Of a DNA stretch of 38,072 nt, positions 9,322-16,588 are shown in pieces; positions within the stretch are counted from its first letter, which is position 1, and each line of letters begins with the position of its first letter. Both the position numbers and the translations under genes were made by a program. Source of the stretch: Nocardia cerradoensis NBRC 101014 (GTDB lineage Bacteria > Actinomycetota > Actinomycetes > Mycobacteriales > Mycobacteriaceae); NCBI RefSeq assembly GCF_000308535.1, contig NZ_BAFW01000137.1, forward strand, positions 1 through 38,072, given 5' to 3'. The notes beneath the pieces were generated by a model. The model did not search any database. It worked only from the letters and a program-made list of their open reading frames with translations, and was not told the DNA's origin.

Positions 9322-9663
9322 GTTCCCTCGATCTTTCGGGACGGACTCCGGTAAAACGCCCAACGATCGTCACACCGGCCTACAACGCTCCGGATCGACG
9401 ACCAGTCCTGGCGCGCCGGCAGCAGCATCGGACAGTGAGATGAACGATAACCGAACGTGTGCCGTCGTCGATGCAGGTGCGCCGTAAATTTACCGGGATT
9501 GCTCGCGTGTCGCTCGGCGCGTCGCAGACGGCCCGTCAGGGCGGTTGCCGGGCTGTTTTCGGTGCGTTCGCCCCGGTTATCGGGTCGACACGAAACCGTT
9601 GCCGGAGTGGAAGACTCCTCCGGAGGTGCCGTCGTAGCCTGGTAAGAGCGAACGGGGGGCGTC
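9322..9663. other. Divergent intergenic region, no gene seen
   Basis: This 342-bp gap lies between two divergent genes and must hold both promoters. It contains a 10-bp perfect palindrome GTAAATTTAC (9485-9494) in otherwise GC-rich DNA, and a CTCCTCCGGAG-type hairpin about 45 bases before the HAD-like gene. Reading frames through it have no recognisable protein. Confidence 0.5.
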
Positions 9664-10218
9664 ATGACCGAAACATCACGGGCGGCGATCCTGCTCGACG
9701 TCGACGGCCCCCTCAATCCCTACCCCCGGCCCACGCACCCGCCCCCGCGCGGCTATCGGCCTTATGTGTTGCAGCACAGCATCATTCCCGCGATCCCGCC
9801 CATCGACCAGCGAGTGCTGCTCGACGCCGCCGTCGGTTCGCGGCTGCTGGATCTGGCCGCCGTCACCGATGCCGAACTGGTGTGGGCGACCGCGTGGGAG
9901 TACGAGGCGAATACGGTCCTCGGTCCCGTCCTCGGACTGCCGCCGCTCGAGGTGATCATCTTCGAGGACACCGGGATTCGGCACCGCGAGGGCCACCACG
10001 GAAAGCTTCCGACCATCGACCGATGGGCCGGGCGCCGGCCGCTGTGCTGGTTCGACGACGAATTCCAGCCCGCCGACCAGGGCTGGGCCGAACGCCGCAC
10101 CGCCACCGTCGCACCCACCCTGCTCGTCCCGGTCGACCGCCATACCGGTTTGACCTCCGACCACCTCGAGGTCGCCAGGGCGTTCCTGGAGCCGCTTCGC
10201 GGGCCGCGAGCTCGCTAG
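9664..10218 (+). CDS. HAD-like hydrolase-fold hypothetical protein
   Basis: 184 residues with a purine-rich GGGGGGC before the ATG. The N-terminus AAILLDVDGPLNPYPRP matches HAD motif I (DxDG), where the first Asp is the nucleophile. DAELVWATAWEYEAN fits motif II (Thr after a hydrophobic strand), KLPTIDRW may supply the motif III Lys, and LCWFDDEFQPADQGW the acidic motif IV. A small protein of this size lacks a large cap domain. HAD proteins hydrolyse phosphoesters; the substrate is unknown. The stop overlaps the convergent stop of the HpnE-like gene by three bases. Confidence 0.78.
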   Translation: MTETSRAAILLDVDGPLNPYPRPTHPPPRGYRPYVLQHSIIPAIPPIDQRVLLDAAVGSRLLDLAAVTDAELVWATAWEYEANTVLGPVLGLPPLEVIIFEDTGIRHREGHHGKLPTIDRWAGRRPLCWFDDEFQPADQGWAERRTATVAPTLLVPVDRHTGLTSDHLEVARAFLEPLRGPRAR

Positions 10219-11573
10219 AGCGGCGGCAGTCGCAGCAGCGCGGCCACCGCCTTCGAGGCGCTCTGAACAGCGCTTTCCATCGTGGCCGACCAGTCGGTGC
10301 GGGTCCAGTCCCCCGCCAGCATCAGTGTCGGCACCGAGGTGCGCTGGTCCGGCCGCAGCCCGTCGGTGCCCAGGGCCTGGGAGAAGGTCGCCTTCGGCAT
10401 CTTGACCACATGACCGTGCACCACCCGCGCATCGGCCGCGTCGGGGTAGTAGCGGCGCAGCAGCGCCATCTGCTCGTCGAGGATGTCGTCGCTGCTCTTG
10501 TGGATCTGCTCGTAGGCGCCGCTGGTGGTCAGGCAGTACAGCCAGGTGCCGTCCGGTTCGCGGCCGTGCATCCGCTGCCGGTCGAACACCTCGTCGATCA
10601 CCCCGGTCCCGCCGATGATCGCCTCCATCGCACTGCGGGTGCCGAGCGGGCGGTCCAGATACAGATTGGTGCTGACGATCGGGGTGGCGCCCAATTTTTC
10701 TGCGGCGGCGTAGATCTCGGCGTGTTCGGGCAGATCGTCGAGCAGGCCGTGGATGCGGGAATTGGGTACCGCGCAGATCACGGCATCGGCCGGGACCGTG
10801 CCGCCGTCCACCAGATCGACACCGGTCACCGCCCCGTCCTCGATCCGGATCCGGTCCGCCACCGCGCGACAGCGGACCTCGACGCCGTGGCGGCGGAACA
10901 CCTCCTCCGCACCCGTGATGTAGAGCGTATCGAGGTCGACGGTCGGATAGCCGATGGTGACCGCGCGCCGATCCCGCACACCCAGCCGGATGCCGGTGGC
11001 CAGCACATCGGCGAAAACCTTCGCGCACTCGCGCTGCACCGGCTCGGCGGCGATACCCAGTGCGAGCCAATCCCACAGCGCCTCACGGGCTTTCGCGGGC
11101 ATACCGACACGCTCGAACCACTGCTCGGTGGTGATGTCGGCCAGATCCGCGGGCTGGAACAGACATTGCAGCCCCAGCCGCATCGTCGCCCGCGCCGCGG
11201 CCAGTCGCTCACCCAGCCCGGCATCCGGATGTGCGCCCAGCAGTGTGCCGAACGCCCGGATACCTCTGGTGTGCAACGCCGTCGCGCGTCCGCCCGGCCA
11301 GCGCAGCGTGCCTCCGGCGGGGAATTCCAGGTGTTTCTCGGTGCCGACGCTCGCGAGGTACCGGAAGAGGTGATGGTATCCGCTGGCGATCACGTGCTGG
11401 CCGTTGTCGGGAGTATCGCCGACCTCGGCGACCGTCATCGCCTGGGTGCGGCCACCGAGCCGGGGCCGGCGTTCCAGCAGTGTCACCCGCTTCCCGGCCT
11501 CGGCCAGCCAGACGGCCGAGGCCAGTCCGGCCAGACCACCACCGATCACCACGAACCGACGAGCGTCGTTCAT
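10215..11573 (-). CDS. hpnE: FAD-dependent hydroxysqualene dehydroxylase-like (HpnE family)
   Basis: 452 residues. The N-terminal dinucleotide-binding fold is VVIGGGLAGLASAVWLAEAG, followed by LERRPRLGGRT (FAD ribose and GGR motif). DNGQHVIASGYHHL near residue 55 is characteristic of the squalene-associated desaturase (HpnE) branch of the amine-oxidase superfamily. The C-terminal FAD motif is LMLAGDWTRTDWSATMESAV. HpnE reduces hydroxysqualene to squalene in hopanoid pathways. No hpnC, hpnD or squalene-hopene cyclase gene is adjacent, so a carotenoid or other isoprenoid role is possible. Length fits the family. It converges with the HAD-like gene. Confidence 0.78.
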   Translation of the reverse strand: MNDARRFVVIGGGLAGLASAVWLAEAGKRVTLLERRPRLGGRTQAMTVAEVGDTPDNGQHVIASGYHHLFRYLASVGTEKHLEFPAGGTLRWPGGRATALHTRGIRAFGTLLGAHPDAGLGERLAAARATMRLGLQCLFQPADLADITTEQWFERVGMPAKAREALWDWLALGIAAEPVQRECAKVFADVLATGIRLGVRDRRAVTIGYPTVDLDTLYITGAEEVFRRHGVEVRCRAVADRIRIEDGAVTGVDLVDGGTVPADAVICAVPNSRIHGLLDDLPEHAEIYAAAEKLGATPIVSTNLYLDRPLGTRSAMEAIIGGTGVIDEVFDRQRMHGREPDGTWLYCLTTSGAYEQIHKSSDDILDEQMALLRRYYPDAADARVVHGHVVKMPKATFSQALGTDGLRPDQRTSVPTLMLAGDWTRTDWSATMESAVQSASKAVAALLRLPPL

Positions 11574-11787
11574 CCGGACCTCCGTGCGCGACAGCGGGTT
11601 TCGTCACCGGACGGCTTCGATTCGAGGCGCGAGCCGCAGCGAGCCGGTTCCGATCACTGTAGGCAGATCGCCATCCAGGGTCAACGGTGAGCGAAAAGGC
11701 GTCGCATTCTCTCACCCCTGGTGGGGGCTCCGCCGACCATCGGCGCGGGAGAATGGTCGCCTCAACTCGACAAGATCCGGAGTCGCA

Positions 11788-12072
11788 ATGCAATTCATGG
11801 TTCTCTCCCGTCGCCGCACCGAGACGTTCACCGACGCGGACTTCGAGAAGGTCCTCCCGGCCGAAACCGACCATGTGCGCAAGCTCTACCTGGACGGCGT
11901 CGTCCGTCAGATCTGGCTGCGCGGCGATATCGCCGGCGCCTGCTTCACCATCGAGGCAGCCGATGCCGAACAGGCGAACGCCATCGTCGCGCAACTGCCC
12001 ATGGCCGCGGCCGGAGTCTCCGAATTCACCGTGATCCCGCTGAGTCCCTACCGGGGTTTCGGCGGGGCCTAG
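11788..12072 (+). CDS. Muconolactone-isomerase-like small protein
   Basis: 94 residues from ATG 11788, with GGAG six bases upstream (GGAGTCGCA). The sequence MQFMVLSRRR...FEKVLPAETDHVRKLYLDGVVRQIWLR...ACFTIEAADAEQANAIVAQLPMAAAGVSEF has the ferredoxin-like (dimeric alpha/beta barrel) layout of the muconolactone delta-isomerase and YCII-like families. The strand-helix order and the AADAEQANAIVAQLP motif fit. It stands alone and is divergent from the HpnE-like gene. Enzyme activity is unproven. A longer frame to 11404 is antisense to the HpnE-like gene and was not used. Confidence 0.75.
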   Translation: MQFMVLSRRRTETFTDADFEKVLPAETDHVRKLYLDGVVRQIWLRGDIAGACFTIEAADAEQANAIVAQLPMAAAGVSEFTVIPLSPYRGFGGA

Positions 12073-12096
12073 CGGAGTTCACGGCGGATCGGATGC

Positions 12097-12936
12097 CTAC
12101 TTGAGCATGCTGCCCGCGTCGACGGTCACCGGCAGGCCGGTGATGTAGCGCGATTCGTCCGAGGCGAGGAACAGCACGGCGTTGCTGATATCCACCGGCT
12201 CGACCCAGCCGACTGGCAGCACATGCATGAACTTCGCCACCGGCTCGAAATCCTCGACGCCCGGATTCTCCAGATCCGGGCGGAACATCTTCATCGTGCC
12301 CTCGTTCATGAACATCGGGGTGTTGACGTTGGTCGGGTGGACGGAATTGACCCGGATCGAATTCGCGCCCAGTTCGACCGCGAAGGTCCGCATCAGGCCG
12401 ACCACACCGTGCTTGGCGGCGACGTAGTGCCCGGTGTTCGGATAGGCCTTGAGTCCGCCGACCGAACTGGTCAGGATGATCGAGCCACCGTTGCCACCGG
12501 AAATCAGGTGCGGCACACCGGCTTTCACCGTCTTCCAGACCCCTTCCAGGTTGATGCCGATCATCGTGTTCCAGTCCTGCTCACTGGTTTCGGCCAGGGT
12601 CGCACCCCCGTTGCCGATTCCCGCGTTCGCCACGATGATGTCGAGCCGGCCCAGCTGCTCGACCCCGTTGTCCACGGCGGCCTTCAACGCGTCGAAATCG
12701 CGGACGTCGACCTCGGCGGTGACGATGCGGCGCCCGAGACCCTTGACCAGCTCCACCGTCTCCGCCAGATCGGCCGGCGTCGAGGACGGAATCAGATCGG
12801 TGCCGCTCACCGGTTTGCAGACGTCGACGGCGATGATGTCGGCGCCCTCTTCCGCGAGCCGCACCGCATGACTTCGCCCCTGGCCGCGTGCCGCACCAGT
12901 GATGAAGGCGACCTTGCCCTCTACCCGCCCAGCCAT
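12097..12936 (-). CDS. Mycofactocin-coupled SDR oxidoreductase
   Basis: 279 residues, ATG at 12936 with ACGAGG upstream. The N-terminal GxxxGxG motif is VAFITGAARGQGRSHAVRLAEEGADIIAVDVC, matching the mycofactocin-dependent SDR subfamily: the RGQGRSHA motif and an acidic residue for NAD(H). NAG is present in IIVANAGIGNGG. The catalytic Ser is in ILTSSVGG, and the Tyr and Lys in GHYVAAKHG (YxxxK). The insertion around PTNVNTPMFMNEGTMKMFRPDLENPG is typical of the subfamily. Members hold NAD tightly and pass electrons to mycofactocin while oxidising alcohols. This predicts an mft biosynthesis cluster elsewhere in the genome. Confidence 0.88.
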   Translation of the reverse strand: MAGRVEGKVAFITGAARGQGRSHAVRLAEEGADIIAVDVCKPVSGTDLIPSSTPADLAETVELVKGLGRRIVTAEVDVRDFDALKAAVDNGVEQLGRLDIIVANAGIGNGGATLAETSEQDWNTMIGINLEGVWKTVKAGVPHLISGGNGGSIILTSSVGGLKAYPNTGHYVAAKHGVVGLMRTFAVELGANSIRVNSVHPTNVNTPMFMNEGTMKMFRPDLENPGVEDFEPVAKFMHVLPVGWVEPVDISNAVLFLASDESRYITGLPVTVDAGSMLK

Positions 12937-13028
12937 AACGCACCTCGTTCATTGCCACTCGGGCACACCGATGCCCGATGTCGGATTGCCGACCACCCGC
13001 GCCGAGCGATCGCTCACTTGCTAATGGG

Positions 13029-13047
13029 ATTCTCCAACATCGAGAAT
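13029..13047. promoter_or_regulatory. Inverted repeat upstream of the mycofactocin-type SDR
   Basis: ATTCTC-N7-GAGAAT is a perfect 6-bp dyad about 93 bp upstream of the SDR start, in the 140-bp gap between two minus-strand genes. It has operator-like size, but the binding protein is unknown. Confidence 0.35.
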
Positions 13048-13076
13048 GAAATTTCCATACCCGGTTCCGGTGCGGT

Positions 13077-13775
13077 TCAGTGGCCGGCGCTCGCCTGCTG
13101 CCGGATCCAGCGCAGCAGGGTGGGGTTGCCGGAATCGGTGGTGATCACCCCGGCCGCGGCGCGGACGAAGCGGCCCTCGGTGACGGCGGCGAGCATGCTC
13201 GCGGCCAGATCGCTCCGGGCGGTGAATATCCCGTCGGCGTGCCCCTCGACCATCGTGTAATCGGTGACGTCGGGGCGGTCGTAGAGTCCACTCGGGCGCA
13301 CGACGGTCCAGTCGCGATCACTGTCGCGCAGGAGCGCTTCCATCCGCCGCATGTCGTCGTACAGCGTCTTGCCCGCCACCCGCGTCACGTACGGCACCAG
13401 CAGCCGGTTGAAGAGGAAGCCGCCCTCACTGTAGGGGCGCGGATCGACCCCGGCCGAACTCACCACCACGATCCGGCCCACCCCGTGGCGCCGCATCGCC
13501 GTGACGATGTTCGACACACCGTCGGAATAGGTGGTGATCGGTTCCTTGCTCGGCGGCACCCCGAGCGCGGACAGCACCGCGTCCCGCCCTTTCACCGCGG
13601 TGTCGACCGCCCCCGGATCGAGGACATCGGCGCCGATCACCTCGAGCCGATCATGGCGCAGCGGGAATTCGCCCGGCTGCCGCGTCACCGCCGCGACCTG
13701 ATGCCCGGCGGCCAGGGCCTGGGCGGTGAGCCGGCGACCGGTGGGACCGTTGGCCCCGAAGATGGTGATACGCAT
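13077..13775 (-). CDS. NAD(P)-binding atypical SDR (NmrA/SDR_a5-like)
   Basis: 232 residues from ATG 13775, chosen for AAGGAG directly upstream; the frame continues to 13970 without support. MRITIFGANGPTGRRLTAQALAAGH gives the GxxGxxG nucleotide-binding turn. VTRQPGEF follows strand 2, GRDAVLSALGVPP strand 4, and RIVVVSSAGVDPRPYSEGG is the usual post-strand-5 segment. WTVVRPSGLYDRPDV is the substrate-side motif of the NAD(P)H-binding_10 group. These proteins lack the classical YxxxK pair and act as reductases, epimerases or redox sensors; which applies here is unknown. It is transcribed in the same direction as the mycofactocin-type SDR but 140 bp apart. Confidence 0.85.
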   Translation of the reverse strand: MRITIFGANGPTGRRLTAQALAAGHQVAAVTRQPGEFPLRHDRLEVIGADVLDPGAVDTAVKGRDAVLSALGVPPSKEPITTYSDGVSNIVTAMRRHGVGRIVVVSSAGVDPRPYSEGGFLFNRLLVPYVTRVAGKTLYDDMRRMEALLRDSDRDWTVVRPSGLYDRPDVTDYTMVEGHADGIFTARSDLAASMLAAVTEGRFVRAAAGVITTDSGNPTLLRWIRQQASAGH

Positions 13776-13891
13776 GGTCTCTCCTTCGGACAGAGGACAC
13801 GGACGGCCGGCGACGAGACGCCGCCGCCGAACCCTCATGGCGTGGACGCACACAAGACGCCCGCCGAGCCCGTCGCGTAACAACCCGCGCG

Positions 13892-13907
13892 GGTGATCTA
13901 CATCACC
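13892..13907. promoter_or_regulatory. CRP/GlxR-like site
   Basis: GGTGATCTACATCACC is a perfect dyad fitting GTGA-N6-TCAC with a central TA, the form bound by CRP-family regulators of mycobacteria and corynebacteria. It lies 117 bp upstream of the NmrA-like SDR start and 100 bp past the end of the GAP-family gene. Confidence 0.45.
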
Positions 13908-14006
13908 GGCGCTCCTCAGCGACCCGAGCCTTCTCGCACTGCTCGCCGGCTGCCCCGGGCTGCTCGGCACGTCCGCGGCGGATGCGGGACGGGACTGGAC
14001 CGCAAG

Positions 14007-14687
14007 CTATCCGGAGGTCAGGGCTTCGATCGTCCGGCCGATGAGCATCGTTCCCACGAGGAACAGCAGCACCATCATCACGGTGCGATCGTTGGCGACC
14101 AACCAGGTCTTGGTGGCGGCCAGGGGCTGGTCGAGCCGATCGCCCGCGACCAGGTAGGCGGCGACCGGCGCGATGCACGAGGCCAGCGCGATCGCGAGGA
14201 AGATCGCACCGGCGCCCAGCGCTCTCGGCGCCGAAAGCCGTGCCTCCGCGATATCGAGCCCGCCCATGACGGCGGGCACGAGCGTGCTGATGTCGACGAT
14301 CACGAACGCCAGGCCGAGTCCGAAGGCCCCCACCGGGGTCACGCGGTCGACCCGGTCCCACAGTTTTCTCGGCTTCTCCTCGCCGCGCGTGCGCTGGTAC
14401 CCGAACCACACCGCGACCCCGAGCAGCCCGATCCCGCCGCACAGCCGGATGATCGAGGTCGCGGTCGAGGCGTGATGGGGATGCAGACGCTCGGCGGCGG
14501 ACGCGCCGATCAGCAGCGCCACCGCGGCGACGAGCACCGCGAATCCGCAGATCCGCCCGAGCAGATATCCACTGCTCTTCGCTCGTGCCTGCCCCGACAC
14601 CAGCATCAGCACCGCGACGATCAGCGGCAGCGGACTCACCGCGATCGCGGCGGCCAGTGGCAGGGTCCTGCCGATCACGGTGCCCAT
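14007..14687 (-). CDS. GAP-family (LysE-like) membrane protein
   Basis: 226 residues from ATG 14687 (GGAAGGAACTGCGG upstream). Six hydrophobic helices are visible: LPLAAAIAVSPLPLIVAVLML, ICGFAVLVAAVALLIG, IIRLCGGIGLLGVAVWFG, VGAFGLGLAFVIVDISTLVP, AGAIFLAIALASCIAPVAAYL and VMMVLLFLVGTMLIG, with a charged loop (RTRGEEKPRKLWDRVDRV) in the middle. The opening SPLPLIVAVLML and the overall layout fit the GAP family, named for a mycobacterial protein implicated in glycopeptidolipid export. The cargo here is unknown. On the minus strand a TATAGT box (14793 to 14788) lies about 100 bp upstream. Confidence 0.82.
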   Translation of the reverse strand: MGTVIGRTLPLAAAIAVSPLPLIVAVLMLVSGQARAKSSGYLLGRICGFAVLVAAVALLIGASAAERLHPHHASTATSIIRLCGGIGLLGVAVWFGYQRTRGEEKPRKLWDRVDRVTPVGAFGLGLAFVIVDISTLVPAVMGGLDIAEARLSAPRALGAGAIFLAIALASCIAPVAAYLVAGDRLDQPLAATKTWLVANDRTVMMVLLFLVGTMLIGRTIEALTSG

Positions 14688-14824
14688 CCGCAGTTCCTTC
14701 CGCCGACCCGAGCGAATATTTGCCAAGGACTCGCTGTCACGCGGTCACAGCTTCGGACCTCCGACCATTTATGGCAATCTAGCTGGGACTATAAGCCATA
14801 ATCGGGGCGCTCAGCTCGAATTGC

Positions 14825-15190
14825 TCACAACCATACGGTGGACAACCACGCGGCGACGACGGCGAGTACCAGCAGGACGACATTCAGGCCGATCAGCTTC
14901 ACCTCGCCGCGGCGCAGATGCAGCGCGAGCGCACCGACCTGCACGAGCGCCAATCCGACGGCGGCCAGGAGCGCGAGAACCACGGCGATGCCGGTCAGCG
15001 GCGGCAGGATCAGCCCGGCAGCGCCGAGCACCTCGCTCACACCGATGCCCCGCACCAGCCCCAGTGGCACGGTATCGATCCACCCCATCATCGGACGGAG
15101 CTGATCCTTCGACCGCAGAATCTTGATTCCGCCCGAGTAGAGGTAGAACACCGCCAGCAGCGACCCGACGATCCAGTACGCGATTTCCAC
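14825..15190 (-). CDS. DoxX-family membrane protein
   Basis: 121 residues from the GTG at 15190, which has GGAGG (15196-15200) five bases upstream; an upstream TTG (15202) lies before that site. It has four membrane helices. The first is IAYWIVGSLLAVFYLYSGGIKI; GIGVSEVLGAAGLILPPLTG, IAVVLALLAAVGLALVQVGAL and LNVVLLVLAVVAAWL follow. The YLYSGGIKIL motif and the E in VSEVLGAAGL are typical of DoxX/SURF4-like proteins. Mycobacterial relatives join redox complexes with thiol proteins. It is divergent from the MpaB-type oxygenase gene and shares the duplicated element at 15280-15330. Confidence 0.85.
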   Translation of the reverse strand: MEIAYWIVGSLLAVFYLYSGGIKILRSKDQLRPMMGWIDTVPLGLVRGIGVSEVLGAAGLILPPLTGIAVVLALLAAVGLALVQVGALALHLRRGEVKLIGLNVVLLVLAVVAAWLSTVWL

Positions 15191-15279
15191 CGCAGCCTCC
15201 AAAGTTACGAACAGTCAGCAGCAGCATCATCCGTCGGAATCGGAAGGCGCACAAAAGGAACATCGGTGTGCGCAATCCC

Positions 15280-15330
15280 TTCTGGTAGGAGACCTTGCCA
15301 AAAAGGAATTTCTGGTAGAGGATCTTGCCA
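15280..15330. promoter_or_regulatory. Duplicated 21-bp element in a divergent promoter
   Basis: Two copies of TTCTGGTAG-N6-TTGCCA (15280-15300 and 15310-15330) match at 18 of 21 positions and start exactly 30 bp apart, about three helical turns. They lie 23 bp before the GTG of the MpaB-type gene and about 90 bp from the DoxX start. This is likely a tandem operator; the regulator is not adjacent. Confidence 0.55.
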
Positions 15331-15352
15331 GATCTTCGATGAGGAGGACACC

Positions 15353-16576
15353 GTGACGCCGACCGTTCCGCTCCGGCACCCGAACTCACCGCGCCCCGTT
15401 CCGGGCCCCGGCCTCGGCACCCTCGCCCGGATGCTCGGACTCGGCACACCGGGCCCGGAGGAATTTCGCGAGCTGGGCGAGGCTCTGACCGTCGGCGACC
15501 GGCCGATGGACGAGCTCGTCGAGTGGATGTATCGCGAGGGGATGGCCACCACCCGGCCGCTGTTCGAACGCGCCCTGCGGGAGGGCATCGCCGCGGTACC
15601 GGAAGCCCCGGAGCCGCTGCGCGACTTCTTCGAATACGTCGAAGCGGTGCCCGAGTGGGTCGATCGGCGAAAGATCCGCCATGCCGAGCGCGTCTCCTGC
15701 CTCGGCGGCCGCGACGGGATCTACGTCGCCCGCGACATGTCGTTCCTCGGCGGATACCTGGCCTCCGGTTTCAACAAGACCCTGCTGCGCACCGGCGCCC
15801 TGGAGAAAGGCCCGGCCAAACGATTCGCCGAGACGACGCAGTGGGCGATGGATGTCACCGCGCCCGGCGGAATGGCGCTGCGGGGCAGGGGTTTTCGCTC
15901 GACCGTGCACGTCCGGTCGATCCACTCGCTGGTGCGCCGGCACGTTGCCGCGATGCCGGACTGGCGGGCGCAGGAGTGGGGGCTGCCGATCAATCAGACC
16001 GATATGGCCGCCACACTGGTCGGCGCGCTGATCGCTCCGATGATCGGCGCCATCGGCATGGGAGTCGTGATCACGCCCCGCGACGCGGACGCCATGGCCC
16101 ATCTCGCCCGCTACGTCGGCTGGGTGATGGGTGTCGAGGAACGCTTCCTGCCCACCGACTTTCGCGACAGCGTCCGCATTCTCTACCACACGATGACCGC
16201 CATTACGAACCCCGACGACACCTCCCGCCAACTCGCGATCCCGATGCGCGACGAACCGCTCGGCTGGCACTACGACCATCTGCAGGGGCTGCGGCGGCGG
16301 ATCGCCCGATCCCAGCATCTGTCGATCGCGATGATGTATCTGGGCCCGTCCGCGATGAAACGACTCGGATTGCCCAGCCGGACCCTGCCCTGGTATCCCG
16401 TGCTGCGCATACCGGTCAACCTCGCGCGGTCTGCGCGGGCCCGGCTGATTCCCGGACAGTTCGAGCGCGTCGTAGCCGAAGGCCGGGCCGCGCAACTGTC
16501 GTTCATCCGCACCCTCGCCGGCCCCGACGCCGCGGTGATCGGCGGGTCGGCCGAGCACATCACCCCGGCCGCCTGA
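15353..16576 (+). CDS. Oxygenase MpaB / latex-clearing protein family (DUF2236)
   Basis: 407 residues from GTG 15353 with GAGGAGGA upstream; the frame is open from 14918 but enters the divergent DoxX gene. The DUF2236 fold is shown by ALREGIAAVPEAPEPLRDFF, ARDMSFLGGYLASGFNKTLLRTGAL, and STVHVRSIHSLVRRHV, where His191 fits the haem-binding His of the VRxxHxxVR motif. GLPINQTDMAATLVG is the next conserved block. There is no Tat signal, unlike secreted rubber oxygenase Lcp, so an intracellular substrate is likely. The family includes Lcp (b-type haem, cleaves polyisoprene) and fungal MpaB (cleaves a farnesyl chain). Isoprenoid cleavage is a family-based inference. Confidence 0.85.
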   Translation: MTPTVPLRHPNSPRPVPGPGLGTLARMLGLGTPGPEEFRELGEALTVGDRPMDELVEWMYREGMATTRPLFERALREGIAAVPEAPEPLRDFFEYVEAVPEWVDRRKIRHAERVSCLGGRDGIYVARDMSFLGGYLASGFNKTLLRTGALEKGPAKRFAETTQWAMDVTAPGGMALRGRGFRSTVHVRSIHSLVRRHVAAMPDWRAQEWGLPINQTDMAATLVGALIAPMIGAIGMGVVITPRDADAMAHLARYVGWVMGVEERFLPTDFRDSVRILYHTMTAITNPDDTSRQLAIPMRDEPLGWHYDHLQGLRRRIARSQHLSIAMMYLGPSAMKRLGLPSRTLPWYPVLRIPVNLARSARARLIPGQFERVVAEGRAAQLSFIRTLAGPDAAVIGGSAEHITPAA

Positions 16577-16588
16577 ACCGCTCCCCGA

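Noticed and set aside
9459..11690. A 743-codon plus-strand open frame
   Set aside because: It crosses the HAD-like gene in another frame and is antisense to the HpnE-like gene; composition is Arg/Gly/His-rich, typical of shadow frames.
11705..11755. CATTCTC-N37-GAGAATG inverted repeat before the muconolactone-isomerase-like gene
   Set aside because: Arms are short for such a long spacer; probably chance.
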